Source of the DNA: Phycisphaerales bacterium
GTDB taxonomy: Bacteria > Planctomycetota > Phycisphaerae > Phycisphaerales > UBA1924
Length of the DNA stretch: 64,000 nucleotides
Assembly (NCBI GenBank): GCA_029260515.1
Contig: JAJDDC010000063.1
Location: forward strand, 118,569-182,568
Reading direction: 5' to 3'
Shown here in pieces: positions 52,250 to 60,128 of this stretch. The translations under genes and the position numbers were made by a program. Below the pieces are notes generated by a model. It did not search any database. It had not been told where the DNA came from and saw only the letters and a program-made list of their open reading frames with translations. Each line of letters starts with the position of its first letter. The stretch's first letter is position 1.

Positions 52250-52657
52250 CTAGTGCGGCACTTCCTTGACCGCGTTCCGGTTCCACGCCGGCACACGCAC
52301 CACGATCGGCCCGTCCCCCTCGATGATGCACTGGCACGACAGGCGGCTGTTGAGCTGGAGCCCCGGCGCCTCCTCGACCCGGTCTTCCTCCGCCTCCGTC
52401 GCCTCGGCGACGTTGTCCATCCCGTTCTCGACGTACACGTGGCACGTCGAGCACGCGCAGACACCGCCGCACGCGTGTTCGATGTTGATCCCGTGCTCGA
52501 CGGCGACCTCAAGCAGGTGCTCGCCCTTGGCCGCCATGATCTCGTGCTCGCCCTTCTCCGACCCGTCGTCGTTGACCGACTCTGGGTCCTCGAGGACGAA
52601 CCGGACCTGGACGGTGGGGGGGCCGTGCTCGTGGTCGTCAGAGTGTCGGAGGTGCAT
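52250..52657 (-). CDS. [2Fe-2S] ferredoxin, adrenodoxin/ISC type
   Basis: A 135-residue electron carrier. The cluster ligands follow the Cx5Cx2C...C layout: EHACGGVCACSTCHVYVE (three ligands plus one extra Cys) and LNSRLSCQCIIEGDG for the fourth. GEHLLEVAVEHGINIEHAC is the conserved approach strand. The N-terminal 15 residues are His/Asp-rich. ISC-type ferredoxins supply electrons for Fe-S assembly or P450-like enzymes; a cysteine desulfurase-like gene is downstream on the same strand, two genes away. Confidence 0.92.
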   Translation of the reverse strand: MHLRHSDDHEHGPPTVQVRFVLEDPESVNDDGSEKGEHEIMAAKGEHLLEVAVEHGINIEHACGGVCACSTCHVYVENGMDNVAEATEAEEDRVEEAPGLQLNSRLSCQCIIEGDGPIVVRVPAWNRNAVKEVPH

Positions 52658-52682
52658 AGACTCGCCCTTGTTGGCAGTGAAT

Positions 52683-52695
52683 TAGACTCATTCTA
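52683..52695 (-). promoter_or_regulatory. Possible operator in the ferredoxin promoter
   Basis: A 7-1-7-type inverted repeat centred on TAGA-CTCAT-TCTA sits just upstream of the ferredoxin start and overlaps a TAGAAT-like -10 on the minus strand. It could bind a dimeric iron or Fe-S regulator; low confidence. Confidence 0.25.
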
Positions 52696-52868
52696 GAACA
52701 CGCCCCGACCGCTTTCCGCCCCGTCCGCCACACCAACACCCCGCCACCCCCCCCGAGGGCATCCATCCCGCCGATCGAGCGACCCCGCGACACCCCGGGT
52801 TGACCGGCGAATGCCCCGCCACCCGATACAGTCAGCCCACCCGCCCGAGACCCGCACCGAGACGCGCC

Positions 52869-53723
52869 GTGCCCGACGAGCCCAACACGACAGACACCCC
52901 CCTCGCGCTGAGCGTGGTCGCCCCCGCGCACAACGAGGAGGACAACGTCGCCCCGCTCGTCGATGCCGTCGGCGCCGCCCTCTCGCCCCTTGGCATCGCC
53001 TTCGAGTTCCTCCTGGTGGACGACGCCTCGACCGACGCGACGCCGCAGCGGACGATCGAGCTGGCCGCGACCCGCCCCTGGCTGCGCCTGGTCAGCCTGG
53101 CCCGACCCGCGGTCGGCGCCGGCAACGGCCAGTCGGCCGCCTTCAAGGCAGGCTTCGCGCGTACGCGCGGGCGGCTCGTCGCGGTCCTCGACGCCGATCT
53201 CCAGAACGACCCCGGGGACCTGCCCGCGATGCTCGAGTTGCTCGAGCGCGAGCACGCCGACATGGTCCAGGGCGATCGCTCCAAGGCCCGCCGCAAGGGC
53301 GACGCCTGGATCCGTCAGGCCGGCTCGGTCGTCGGGCGCCTGTTCCGGCGCTTGCTCCTGGGCGACACCATCCGCGACACCGGATGCTCGCTGCGCGTCA
53401 TGAAGCGAGAGATCGCCCTCCGCCTGCCACTCGAGTTCAAGGGCGCCCACCGGTTCATCCCCGTCACCGCGCGCCAGATGGGCTACAGAGTCGTCGAGAT
53501 GGACGTCTCGCACCACCACCGCCACGCGGGCGAAACCAAGTACGGCATGGGCATCACCAAGCGCGCCATCCCCGGTCTCATCGACTGCTTCGCGATCCGA
53601 TGGATGGGCAAGCGCCGACGCACGCCCGCGGGCGTGAGCGAGCCGACCGCGACGCACGCCCGGGCGCCGGGCGACACGCCCGCCGTCGTCACACGCCCGC
53701 GCCAGCCGGAGCACAGCGCGTGA
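52869..53723 (+). CDS. Glycosyltransferase family 2 (dolichol-phosphate-mannose-synthase-like)
   Basis: 284 residues from GTG 52869. SVVAPAHNEEDNVAPL, LLVDDASTDAT, and the metal-binding VLDADLQNDPGDLP are the GT2 donor and metal motifs; GDRSKARRKG, IRDTGCSLRVMKRE and SHHHRHAGETKYG complete a DPM1/ArnC-type enzyme that transfers a sugar to a polyprenyl phosphate. There are no C-terminal membrane helices. A TACAGT box at about 52827 leaves a leader of about 35 nt. The next gene (LAB_N) overlaps it by GTGA, a common pairing in lipid glycosylation. Confidence 0.9.
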   Translation: MPDEPNTTDTPLALSVVAPAHNEEDNVAPLVDAVGAALSPLGIAFEFLLVDDASTDATPQRTIELAATRPWLRLVSLARPAVGAGNGQSAAFKAGFARTRGRLVAVLDADLQNDPGDLPAMLELLEREHADMVQGDRSKARRKGDAWIRQAGSVVGRLFRRLLLGDTIRDTGCSLRVMKREIALRLPLEFKGAHRFIPVTARQMGYRVVEMDVSHHHRHAGETKYGMGITKRAIPGLIDCFAIRWMGKRRRTPAGVSEPTATHARAPGDTPAVVTRPRQPEHSA

Positions 53724-54361
53724 AGATCGGCCCCGCGCTCGCGATGGTCGCGCTCATTTTCGTGGGCATCTGGCTTGTCCTGCAGCCCACGCTCGCACGC
53801 CGCGACTCGGACCTCGCCGTCCGCATCGGCGCCGTCCAGCTCAACGTCCGCGACTACCAGGACGGCACGTATGAGTTCGTCTCACCCGCCGCCCTCGCAC
53901 GGCTCGGTCGGATCGACGCGGAGCACTACCTCGCCGAGCTCGCCCGCCAGCAGACCCTCTGGAACGAGCGCCCCGCCCTCGAGCGCACGCTCATGGGCTT
54001 CTTCAATATCACCGAGTGGTCCAACCTCGCCTGGGTCCTCCTGGGCCTGACGGGCCAGTCCGCGTTCTTCCTCCGCATGTTCATCCAGTGGGTCGTCTCC
54101 GAAAAACGCGGGCGATCGGAGGTCCCCGAGATATTCTGGTGGCTCAGCTTCGTCGGCGGCGCCATGATGTTCGTCTACTTCGTCTGGCGTGTCGACTTTG
54201 TGGGTGTCATCGGCCAGTCGTCCGGCGTGGTCATCTACGCCCGCAACCTCCGTCTGATTCACAAGAACAGACACCGCAACGGGTACGCTGCGCCCATCAG
54301 CGCCGACCCCGAACCGGGCGAGACCCGATTCCCGGCGCCGTCGGACGATCAGGAACGCTGA
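53720..54361 (+). CDS. LAB_N (lipid-A-disaccharide-synthase N-terminal-like) membrane protein
   Basis: A 213-residue protein. An N-terminal helix (about 4-25) is followed by about 60 residues of periplasmic-type sequence and a LAB_N domain (about 105-185) with three helices: WVLLGLTGQSAFFLRMFIQW, FWWLSFVGGAMMFVYFVW, and GQSSGVVIYARNLRLI. Stand-alone LAB_N proteins are found next to GT2 enzymes and act like small flippase or accessory subunits. The GTG start overlaps the glycosyltransferase stop (GTGA), so the two are coupled. Confidence 0.88.
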   Translation: MKIGPALAMVALIFVGIWLVLQPTLARRDSDLAVRIGAVQLNVRDYQDGTYEFVSPAALARLGRIDAEHYLAELARQQTLWNERPALERTLMGFFNITEWSNLAWVLLGLTGQSAFFLRMFIQWVVSEKRGRSEVPEIFWWLSFVGGAMMFVYFVWRVDFVGVIGQSSGVVIYARNLRLIHKNRHRNGYAAPISADPEPGETRFPAPSDDQER

Positions 54362-54410
54362 TCTCGCGCGTCCGTTTGCCTTCCCCCGCCGCGTACCGGA
54401 CACTACCCCC

Positions 54411-55070
54411 ATGATCGTGTACCTCGACGACGTCCGCCTCGAACCCGAAACCCCGACACTCGCCGACGCCATCGAGCTCGCGCGGCGCGCAGCCCTCGAG
54501 CACGGGCGCGTCATCATCGAGATCAAGGGCGACGGCGCCGCCGTCGCCGCGGACCTCCTCGACAACCCGGAGGCACACGACGCCTCCTTCAATGAACTCC
54601 GCCTCGTCTCGACGCCGCCCGGGCCCATGGCCCGCGAGATCCTGCTCGAGGCCCGCGACACCCTCGACAGCGCCCGCCTGGACCAGTCCACCGCCGCCGA
54701 GCTCATCCAGACCGGCTCGCTCGCCGACGCCCTCGACCCACTCCAGAGCGCCCTCGAGGCCTGGTCGCTGGTCCGCGAGGTGGTGGACAAGATCCAGGCC
54801 CTGACCGGGATCGACCCGGCGGGCGTCGTCGTCGAGGCACGGGGCGAGCGGTCCACCGGCGCCTCGTGCGTCGTCGCGCTCACCAAGGCCCTGGCCGACC
54901 TCCGCGCCGCCCTCCGCGCCTCGGACTGGTCCGCCCTCGCAGACCTGCTGGCCTACGACCTCGACGAGCAGGCCGACCGCTGGCAGGCGATGCTCGCCGC
55001 GATGGCCGAGCCGCCCGCCGAGGCGACCTCGGGTGATTCTCACGCCGAGCCCCGCGCCGGCGTGGAATGA
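54411..55070 (+). CDS. Conserved protein of unknown function
   Basis: A 219-residue acidic, mostly helical protein with no recognised domain. The N-terminal VYLDDVRLEPETPTLADAIELARRAALEHGRVIIEI looks like a small alpha/beta fold, and the rest is amphipathic helix (REILLEARDTLDSARLDQ, ALTKALADLRAALRASDW). No signal peptide or membrane helix. It overlaps the next gene by four bases (ATGA), so the two products probably act together. Confidence 0.6.
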   Translation: MIVYLDDVRLEPETPTLADAIELARRAALEHGRVIIEIKGDGAAVAADLLDNPEAHDASFNELRLVSTPPGPMAREILLEARDTLDSARLDQSTAAELIQTGSLADALDPLQSALEAWSLVREVVDKIQALTGIDPAGVVVEARGERSTGASCVVALTKALADLRAALRASDWSALADLLAYDLDEQADRWQAMLAAMAEPPAEATSGDSHAEPRAGVE

Positions 55071-55888
55071 TTGCCCGAGCGGCCAGGGTCCGGTGGTCGG
55101 AACCCGGGCTCGTCGCGAGCATCCCAGACAGGAGGCCCGCCGCCATCGGCGAAGGCCCTGAAAACCCGAACGCGCCCGCCAGCGCCCTGGCCGACGCCGC
55201 GCGCGCGTCCGACGAGTCACGCTGGCACGTCGCGGCCGACGCCGCCGACCGCGCCATGCTCGCCGCCCGCATCGCCTCGGACTTCGTGGCCCTCGCCCGG
55301 GCCGCCGAGATCGCCGCCGCCGCGCACGCGCAGATCCGGAGCGAGGCGACCAACGCCGCGAACGGCGGCGCGCTCATCGCCGGGCGCGACGCCGACCTGC
55401 CCGACCCAGTACCCCCGGGGTGCTACCTGCTCCAGCCGCCCATGGTCGGCGCCGACGCCGCCCGCTTCCGCGCGATGGCACGCGAGGCCGGCGTCCCGGT
55501 CATGGTGCTGGCGCGCGAGCCGCTCACCCGCGCGGGGCAATGGCCGATCGTCTCGGTCGGGCAGGTGATCCTCCGCGTCCGACTCGACCCGCCCCCGGGC
55601 GTGGCGCGCGTCGAGGGACGGATGACCGGCGACGACTACCCGGGCCCCGCGCCCCTGGGTTGGTTCCTGGGCGCCCACGACCGCCTCGCCGCCGCCGCCC
55701 TCGAACGTATCGACGCCGACGAGCACCCGCACCACCGCGTGGACGACCTGCTCGAGCTGTACTCCGCCCTGCCCGACCACGCCCAGATCGCCGCCACCCT
55801 CGCGGCCACCGCCCGCGAGGCGTCGAACGCCAGCAAGCCGACCGCGCCCCGCTGGCGCCCCGTGATCGACGACCCGTACTCGTTCTGA
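55067..55888 (+). CDS. Conserved protein of unknown function, coupled to the preceding gene
   Basis: A 273-residue protein with no recognised domain. Residues about 35-110 are Ala-rich helix (ALADAARASDESRW onwards), followed by an alpha/beta section: PPGCYLLQPPMVGADA, VPVMVLAREPLTRAGQWPIVSVG, VILRVRLDPPPG. The last 40 residues are helical. Starts in an ATGA overlap with the gene before it. A palindromic hairpin follows at 55912-55935. Confidence 0.6.
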   Translation: MIARAARVRWSEPGLVASIPDRRPAAIGEGPENPNAPASALADAARASDESRWHVAADAADRAMLAARIASDFVALARAAEIAAAAHAQIRSEATNAANGGALIAGRDADLPDPVPPGCYLLQPPMVGADAARFRAMAREAGVPVMVLAREPLTRAGQWPIVSVGQVILRVRLDPPPGVARVEGRMTGDDYPGPAPLGWFLGAHDRLAAAALERIDADEHPHHRVDDLLELYSALPDHAQIAATLAATAREASNASKPTAPRWRPVIDDPYSF

Positions 55889-55911
55889 CCGGGCGTACGA
55901 GCGCACAGAAA

Positions 55912-55935
55912 ACGGAGCGGGATATCCCGCTCCGT
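55912..55935 (-). terminator. Terminator hairpin after the glycine-zipper gene
   Basis: A perfect 24-base palindrome starting ACGGAGCGGGA, followed on the minus strand by TTTTC. It terminates the minus-strand gene at 55968 and may also serve the plus-strand gene ending at 55888. Confidence 0.7.
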
Positions 55936-55967
55936 CTCGTCATCATCAGTTGTCCACACGCCGCGTG

Positions 55968-56429
55968 CTACCACTCGTACGGGTTGCCGCGGCTGTCGTA
56001 CCGCCGGTACTCGTAGCGGTGGTACGAGCCCCCGCGACGGCTCGGGCGCCGCCAATCACGCCGATGCCCGTGGTCGTCGTAGCTGCTGTACGTGCTGTAG
56101 CTCGAGTAGCCGTACGAGCCCCGAGGTCGGTCGTAGGCGTACGAGCCCGAGTACCCGCCGTAGCCGGCGCGCCGGTCGGCACGGTTGTTCTGGTCGCCGA
56201 TGATCGCGCCGCCGATGCCGCCGATCACCGCGCCCGCCGCCGCGCCCTCGCCCATGTTGCCCGACAACGAGCCCAGCGCCATCCCGCCCAGCGCCCCCAG
56301 CGCCGCGCCCGAGAAGGCCCCCTCGCCCGCGTTCGAGCACCCGCCCGCGATCAACGCCGCGACGCCCAGGGCCGCGAGGGCGCCCCGGGCCGTGTACCTG
56401 CCCCCGCGATTGCTGTGATCCCGACGCAT
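55968..56429 (-). CDS. Glycine-zipper lipoprotein with Tyr/Ser/Arg-rich tail
   Basis: 153 residues. A leader with lipobox LIAGGC (about Cys 31) is followed by a glycine-zipper region (FSGAALGALGGMALGSLSG, then AAGAVIGGIGGAIIGDQNN), the type that inserts into or spans the outer membrane. The C-terminal half is a low-complexity Tyr/Ser/Arg/Gly tail (YSSYSTYSSYDDHGHR) of the RcpB/OmpA-linker kind. ATG 56429 with AAGGAGG upstream. Probable outer-membrane lipoprotein. Confidence 0.8.
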   Translation of the reverse strand: MRRDHSNRGGRYTARGALAALGVAALIAGGCSNAGEGAFSGAALGALGGMALGSLSGNMGEGAAAGAVIGGIGGAIIGDQNNRADRRAGYGGYSGSYAYDRPRGSYGYSSYSTYSSYDDHGHRRDWRRPSRRGGSYHRYEYRRYDSRGNPYEW

Positions 56430-56536
56430 GGCTGCCTCCTTCTCGATTCCGCGGCGCCTCGACCGTCGTCGGGCCCGGCAGTGCACAACCGCCCTCCGCG
56501 CCCGGGCTCTGACGCCCACGCACAAAGAACGCAGTA

Positions 56537-56565
56537 AGTATGCACTAATATTCCGGGCCAAGCAA
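56537..56565 (-). promoter_or_regulatory. Promoter TTGCTT-N17-CATACT for the glycine-zipper lipoprotein
   Basis: On the minus strand TTGCTT (56565-56560) and CATACT (56542-56537) are 17 nt apart in an AT-richer patch, upstream of ATG 56429. Confidence 0.55.
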
Positions 56566-56588
56566 CCGGGATTTCAGGCTTTACGCCC

Positions 56589-57674
56589 TCAGCCGTCGCG
56601 TGTGAGCGCCTCGCCGCGGACCGCGCCCTGCCCGTAGCGCCGGAGCAGCTCCACGATCTGCGGCTGGCGGGGCTCGAGCTGCAACGACCGACGCAGCGCG
56701 CCGACGGCGCCCTGGAGCGAATCCGTCTCGCGCTGGCCCGACCACAGCCACGTGTTGAGCTGGCAGACCGCGATGCCGTTGAGCGCCGGGAAGTGATCCG
56801 GGTCCAGGTCGAGCGCGTCGCGGAACGACTGCTCGGCCGCCTCGTACTTGCGGAGCCGGAAGAAGCCCGATCCCATCCGCTCGAACGCGATCGCCGAGGG
56901 CTCGATCCGGATCAGCTGGTCCAGCGTCGCGACCATCTGGTCGTACCGGCGCGTGTGCCCAAGCGAGTCGGCCAGGTTCAGCAGCAGCCTGGGCGAGAGC
57001 TCCATCAGCTCGGCCGCCTGCTCGTACTCGATCACGGCCTGCTCGTGCTTGTCGAGGGCGGCGTAGATCGCGCCCAGGTTCACCCGCGCCTCGCCCGAGT
57101 CGGGCTTCACCGCGACGGCGCGCTGGCCGTACACCATCCCGAGCTTCGCGTCGCCCACCTGCAGGTACGCGGTCGCGAGGTTGAGGTTGGACTGGAAGTC
57201 GCCCGGGCGGATCTCGAGCGCACGCAGGTACGCGCGGATCGCGTCCGCGATCCGGTTCATCAGCTGCAGGACCAGGCCGTGCCCGAACTGGGCGTCGAAG
57301 TTGCGTGGCTCGAGCTGGGCGGCCCGACCGTACAACTGCTCGGCCTCGGGCAGGTTGCCCTGGGCCCGGTGGATCTCACCAGCGCCGATGTACGCGACCG
57401 TCATCGACGGGTTGACCGCGATCGCACGCTCGAACTCACGCAGCGCCGCCTCGCGATCGCCCTGCGAGGCGAGCATCTGGCCCTGCGTGTACGCCTCGTT
57501 GGATGTCTTGACGCGGTCCTGCCGCGACAACGGCTTGGGCGAGTCGAGCTGGGAGGCCATCCGCTCGCCCCGCGCACGCTGGATCGCGCGGCACCCGGTG
57601 GCGCCAGTGAGGAGGCCCGCGCCCAGGATCGCCGCGACCAGGGCCACGGGCAGTGTTCTGAAGGATTGGTTCAT
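56589..57674 (-). CDS. TPR-repeat lipoprotein
   Basis: 361 residues. A signal peptide ends in the lipobox TGATGC (about Cys 28). From about residue 60 there are eight or so TPR units, clearest in ASQGDREAALREFERAIAVNPS, EAEQLYGRAAQLEPRNFDA, ADAIRAYLRALEIRPGDFQ and EAAEQSFRDALDLDPDHFP. Anchored in the inner leaflet of the outer membrane or the outer face of the inner membrane, it should act as a protein-binding scaffold. Partners unknown. Confidence 0.9.
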   Translation of the reverse strand: MNQSFRTLPVALVAAILGAGLLTGATGCRAIQRARGERMASQLDSPKPLSRQDRVKTSNEAYTQGQMLASQGDREAALREFERAIAVNPSMTVAYIGAGEIHRAQGNLPEAEQLYGRAAQLEPRNFDAQFGHGLVLQLMNRIADAIRAYLRALEIRPGDFQSNLNLATAYLQVGDAKLGMVYGQRAVAVKPDSGEARVNLGAIYAALDKHEQAVIEYEQAAELMELSPRLLLNLADSLGHTRRYDQMVATLDQLIRIEPSAIAFERMGSGFFRLRKYEAAEQSFRDALDLDPDHFPALNGIAVCQLNTWLWSGQRETDSLQGAVGALRRSLQLEPRQPQIVELLRRYGQGAVRGEALTRDG

Positions 57675-57882
57675 CGCTCTGCCTTCGTCTTTTCTCGCTC
57701 CAGGAACATCACCCGGCGACGACCCATCCGGCGCCCCGAGGCCGCGTCACATCCATCTTTCGGCTCCCACGGGGGGGTCGGTGAGCATTTCAACGATGGT
57801 GGCGGTCTTTCGGTTCGTGCCGTCTCGGGAATCGCCCCCGCCCGCCCCTCACTCCGCCCCCATCCGAGGCCCCCACGAGAAT

Positions 57883-58800
57883 CTAGGCAAGCAGCCCCCG
57901 CACACGGCGCAGGTTCTGCGCATCATACGCGCGCCCCTTCTCGTCCTCCCCCTTGGGGGTTTCGAGGATCATGGGGACCCGGGCCAGCTCCGGGCGGTTG
58001 ACGACCGCCGCGAAGCCCGACTCTCTGAGGGCCTGGCGCCTGTGCTTGCCGTCCACGTCCACGGGCCTGCCGATCGTGCCCTGCCCGATGTGCTCGTGCC
58101 GATCCGCCCGAGAGCCCATCGCCTTCTTCGAATCGTTCAGGTGCACGACCTTCAGATTCGCCAGCCCGCAGTGGTGGTCGAACTCGTCGAGCGCCGCGTC
58201 CGCCGATGCGCGGCCCGACATGTCGTACCCCCCGGCGTGCGCGTGGCACGTGTCGAAACAGAACCCGACCCGTTCGGGGGCGCCGGTCTTCTCAACGATC
58301 ATCCCCCGCAGCGTCCCCAGCTCCTCGAACGTGCGCCCGAGGTTCGAGCCCGACCCGACCGTGTCCTCCAGACACACAACAACGCCGACGCCCGACGTGC
58401 GTTTGAGCAGTGCCTTGTACGCGAGCGCGATCCGCTTCAAACCCTGCTCCCGCGTTGACGTCGTGTACGCGCCCGGGTGATGGACCAGGTACGGGATCTC
58501 CAGCTGTGCGCACCGCTCGATCTCGACCGTCATCAGGTCGATCGACTTGTTCCACAGCTCGTCGTCCGGGCTCGCCAGGTTGATCAGGTAGCTCGCGTGC
58601 GACACGGTCCGCCCCTGCCAACCCACGCGGCGCAGCTCCGTGAGCCAGTCATCTCGCGCCGACGGGTCGAGTGGTTTCACCCGCCACTGCTGCTGGTTCT
58701 TGGTGAACACCTGCACCGTGTCCAGCTTCAGGCGTTCGCCCTCGAGGATGGCGTTGACCATCCCGCCCGCGATCGAGAGATGTGAACCGAACAGCGGCAT
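57883..58800 (-). CDS. nfo: Deoxyribonuclease IV (AP endonuclease)
   Basis: A 305-residue TIM-barrel endonuclease of base-excision repair that cuts 5' to abasic sites. The zinc ligands are present: GSHLSIAGG, VHHPGAYTT, VCLEDTVGSGSN, CFDTCHAHAGGYD, VVHLNDSKKAMGSRADRHEHIG and ILETPKG. Full length. ATG 58800 is 8 nt from a TACTCT box. Divergent from the Lon-N-domain gene. Confidence 0.95.
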   Translation of the reverse strand: MPLFGSHLSIAGGMVNAILEGERLKLDTVQVFTKNQQQWRVKPLDPSARDDWLTELRRVGWQGRTVSHASYLINLASPDDELWNKSIDLMTVEIERCAQLEIPYLVHHPGAYTTSTREQGLKRIALAYKALLKRTSGVGVVVCLEDTVGSGSNLGRTFEELGTLRGMIVEKTGAPERVGFCFDTCHAHAGGYDMSGRASADAALDEFDHHCGLANLKVVHLNDSKKAMGSRADRHEHIGQGTIGRPVDVDGKHRRQALRESGFAAVVNRPELARVPMILETPKGEDEKGRAYDAQNLRRVRGLLA

Positions 58801-58808
58801 CGGGCGGG

Positions 58809-58814
58809 AGAGTA
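58809..58814 (-). promoter_or_regulatory. -10-like box TACTCT, 8 nt from the start codon
   Basis: Minus-strand TACTCT ends 8 nt before ATG 58800 of nfo. It is divergent from TACACT at 58866, 51 bp away, which serves the other strand. Confidence 0.45.
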
Positions 58815-58865
58815 CGCACGACCAGGCGCCCACGGAATATGGGTGCCGCACCGCCGCGTGTTCCC

Positions 58866-58871
58866 TACACT
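58866..58871 (+). promoter_or_regulatory. -10-like box TACACT, 7 nt from the start codon
   Basis: TACACT ends 7 nt before ATG 58879 of the Lon-N-domain gene; leaderless start predicted. Confidence 0.5.
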
Positions 58872-58878
58872 TTGCGCG

Positions 58879-59592
58879 ATGGAAGAGTCCGACGAGAGCC
58901 CGATCCGCGTCAACTTCGGGCGCCCCATGCCGGTCTTCCCGCTCGACCAGACCGTCCTGCTCCCCCAGCAGGTCATGCCCCTGCACATCTTCGAGCCCCG
59001 GTACGTCCAGATGATCGAGCACGCGCTCGACGGCCCGGGCCAGCTCGCGATGGGCGTCTTCGCGGGCGACCGCTGGAAGCACGAGTACCACGGCGTGCCC
59101 CCCATCCGTCCCGCCGTCTGCGTCGGGCAGATCGTCCAGCACGAGCGCCTCGCCGACGGTCGCTACAACATCCTGCTCCAGGGCGTCTGCCGCGCACAGG
59201 TCGTCGACGAGTCCCCGCCCGACGAGGATCACCAGTACCGCACCGCGACGCTCGCGCCCGTCGGCGAGACCGACGAGGGCGGCGAGGACCTCGACGACCT
59301 CCGCGACTGGCTCGATGAAGAGATCACCTCCGGCCCCCTCTCCCGCCTGAGCGTCGCGGCCCAGGTCTGCGAGTACGTCCGCAACGAGGACGTGCCCACG
59401 CCGCTGGTCCTCGACCTGGTCGCGTTCGCGATGCTCACGGACCCCAAGGTCCGCTACAGATTGCTCGCCGAGGGCGACGCGCACGCCCGGGCCCGCCTCA
59501 TCCGCGACGGGCTCGAGCACGTCGGTTCGATCATCCGACGCGCCGAGCTCCAGCGCCCCGAGCAGTGGCCCAAGGGCATGAGCTGGAACTAG
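58879..59592 (+). CDS. Lon substrate-binding (LON N-terminal) domain protein
   Basis: A 237-residue protein built of the Lon protease N-terminal domain alone, without the AAA+ or protease parts. MPVFPLDQTVLLPQQVMPLHIFEPRY is the standard opening, with PAVCVGQIVQHERLADGRYNILLQGVCR in the middle and a helical C-terminal subdomain (LLAEGDAHARARLIRDGLEHV). Such stand-alone proteins may bind unfolded substrates; function unclear. ATG 58879 is 7 nt from a TACACT box. Confidence 0.9.
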   Translation: MEESDESPIRVNFGRPMPVFPLDQTVLLPQQVMPLHIFEPRYVQMIEHALDGPGQLAMGVFAGDRWKHEYHGVPPIRPAVCVGQIVQHERLADGRYNILLQGVCRAQVVDESPPDEDHQYRTATLAPVGETDEGGEDLDDLRDWLDEEITSGPLSRLSVAAQVCEYVRNEDVPTPLVLDLVAFAMLTDPKVRYRLLAEGDAHARARLIRDGLEHVGSIIRRAELQRPEQWPKGMSWN

Positions 59593-59644
59593 CGGCGTGA
59601 GGTCGGCAGATCGTGAGCTCGTGAGATCGGGAAGACTCAAAATC

Positions 59645-59714
59645 CCGACCTGCCGACCTGCCGACCTGCCGACCTGCCGACCTGCCGACCTGCCGACCTG
59701 CCGACCTGCCGACC
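59645..59714. repeat. 8-bp minisatellite (CCGACCTG)8
   Basis: Eight perfect head-to-tail copies of CCGACCTG (59645-59708) plus a partial ninth, directly upstream of the queF start region. It is too short and has no spacers, so it is not CRISPR. Copy number may vary by slippage. Confidence 0.9.
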
Positions 59715-59723
59715 CCACGCCTC

Positions 59724-59729
59724 TACCAT
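59724..59729 (+). promoter_or_regulatory. -10-like box TACCAT, 5 nt from the start codon
   Basis: TACCAT ends 5 nt before ATG 59735 of queF, right after the minisatellite. Confidence 0.4.
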
Positions 59730-59734
59730 CCCCC

Positions 59735-60118
59735 ATGCCCGACCCCGCACTCCTTGAGACGTTCCCGACGCCCTCCGACGCACCCTTCGTCGTCGAACAC
59801 GTCAACGAGGAGTTCACGAGCGTCTGCCCCAAGACCGGGCACCCCGACTTCGGCACAGTCACCCTCCGCTTCCAGCCCGCCCCCGCGGCACAGGGCGGCA
59901 CGTGCGTCGAGCTCAAGAGCCTGAAGCTCTACTTCCAGAGCTTCCGCGCCGAGGGCATCTTCTACGAGGCCGTCACCAACCAGGTCCGCGACGACCTCGT
60001 CGCGTGCATGAAGCCCGCATGGTTGCAGGTCATCACCGACTGGCGCGGCCGCGGCGGCATCCGCTCCACCATCCGCGCCGACCACGGCGACGTCCCCGCC
60101 CACCACCGCGGCGCCTAG
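59735..60118 (+). CDS. queF: 7-cyano-7-deazaguanine (preQ1) reductase QueF
   Basis: NADPH-dependent reductase that turns preQ0 into preQ1 for queuosine. The short monofunctional form, 127 residues. The thioimide Cys is in FTSVCPKTGHPDFG, and the QueF signature is CVELKSLKLYFQSFR. The C-terminal RGRGGIRSTI closes the fold. The open frame upstream is repeat-derived; ATG 59735 is used because of the TACCAT box 5 nt upstream. Confidence 0.95.
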   Translation: MPDPALLETFPTPSDAPFVVEHVNEEFTSVCPKTGHPDFGTVTLRFQPAPAAQGGTCVELKSLKLYFQSFRAEGIFYEAVTNQVRDDLVACMKPAWLQVITDWRGRGGIRSTIRADHGDVPAHHRGA

Positions 60119-60128
60119 CCGCGACCCG

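Noticed and set aside
59645..59714. CRISPR array
   Set aside because: Repeats are 8 bp with no spacers.
58801..59916. N-terminal extension of nfo through the minisatellite
   Set aside because: It would run antisense to the Lon-N-domain gene; Nfo begins at MPLFGSHLS in all family members I know.
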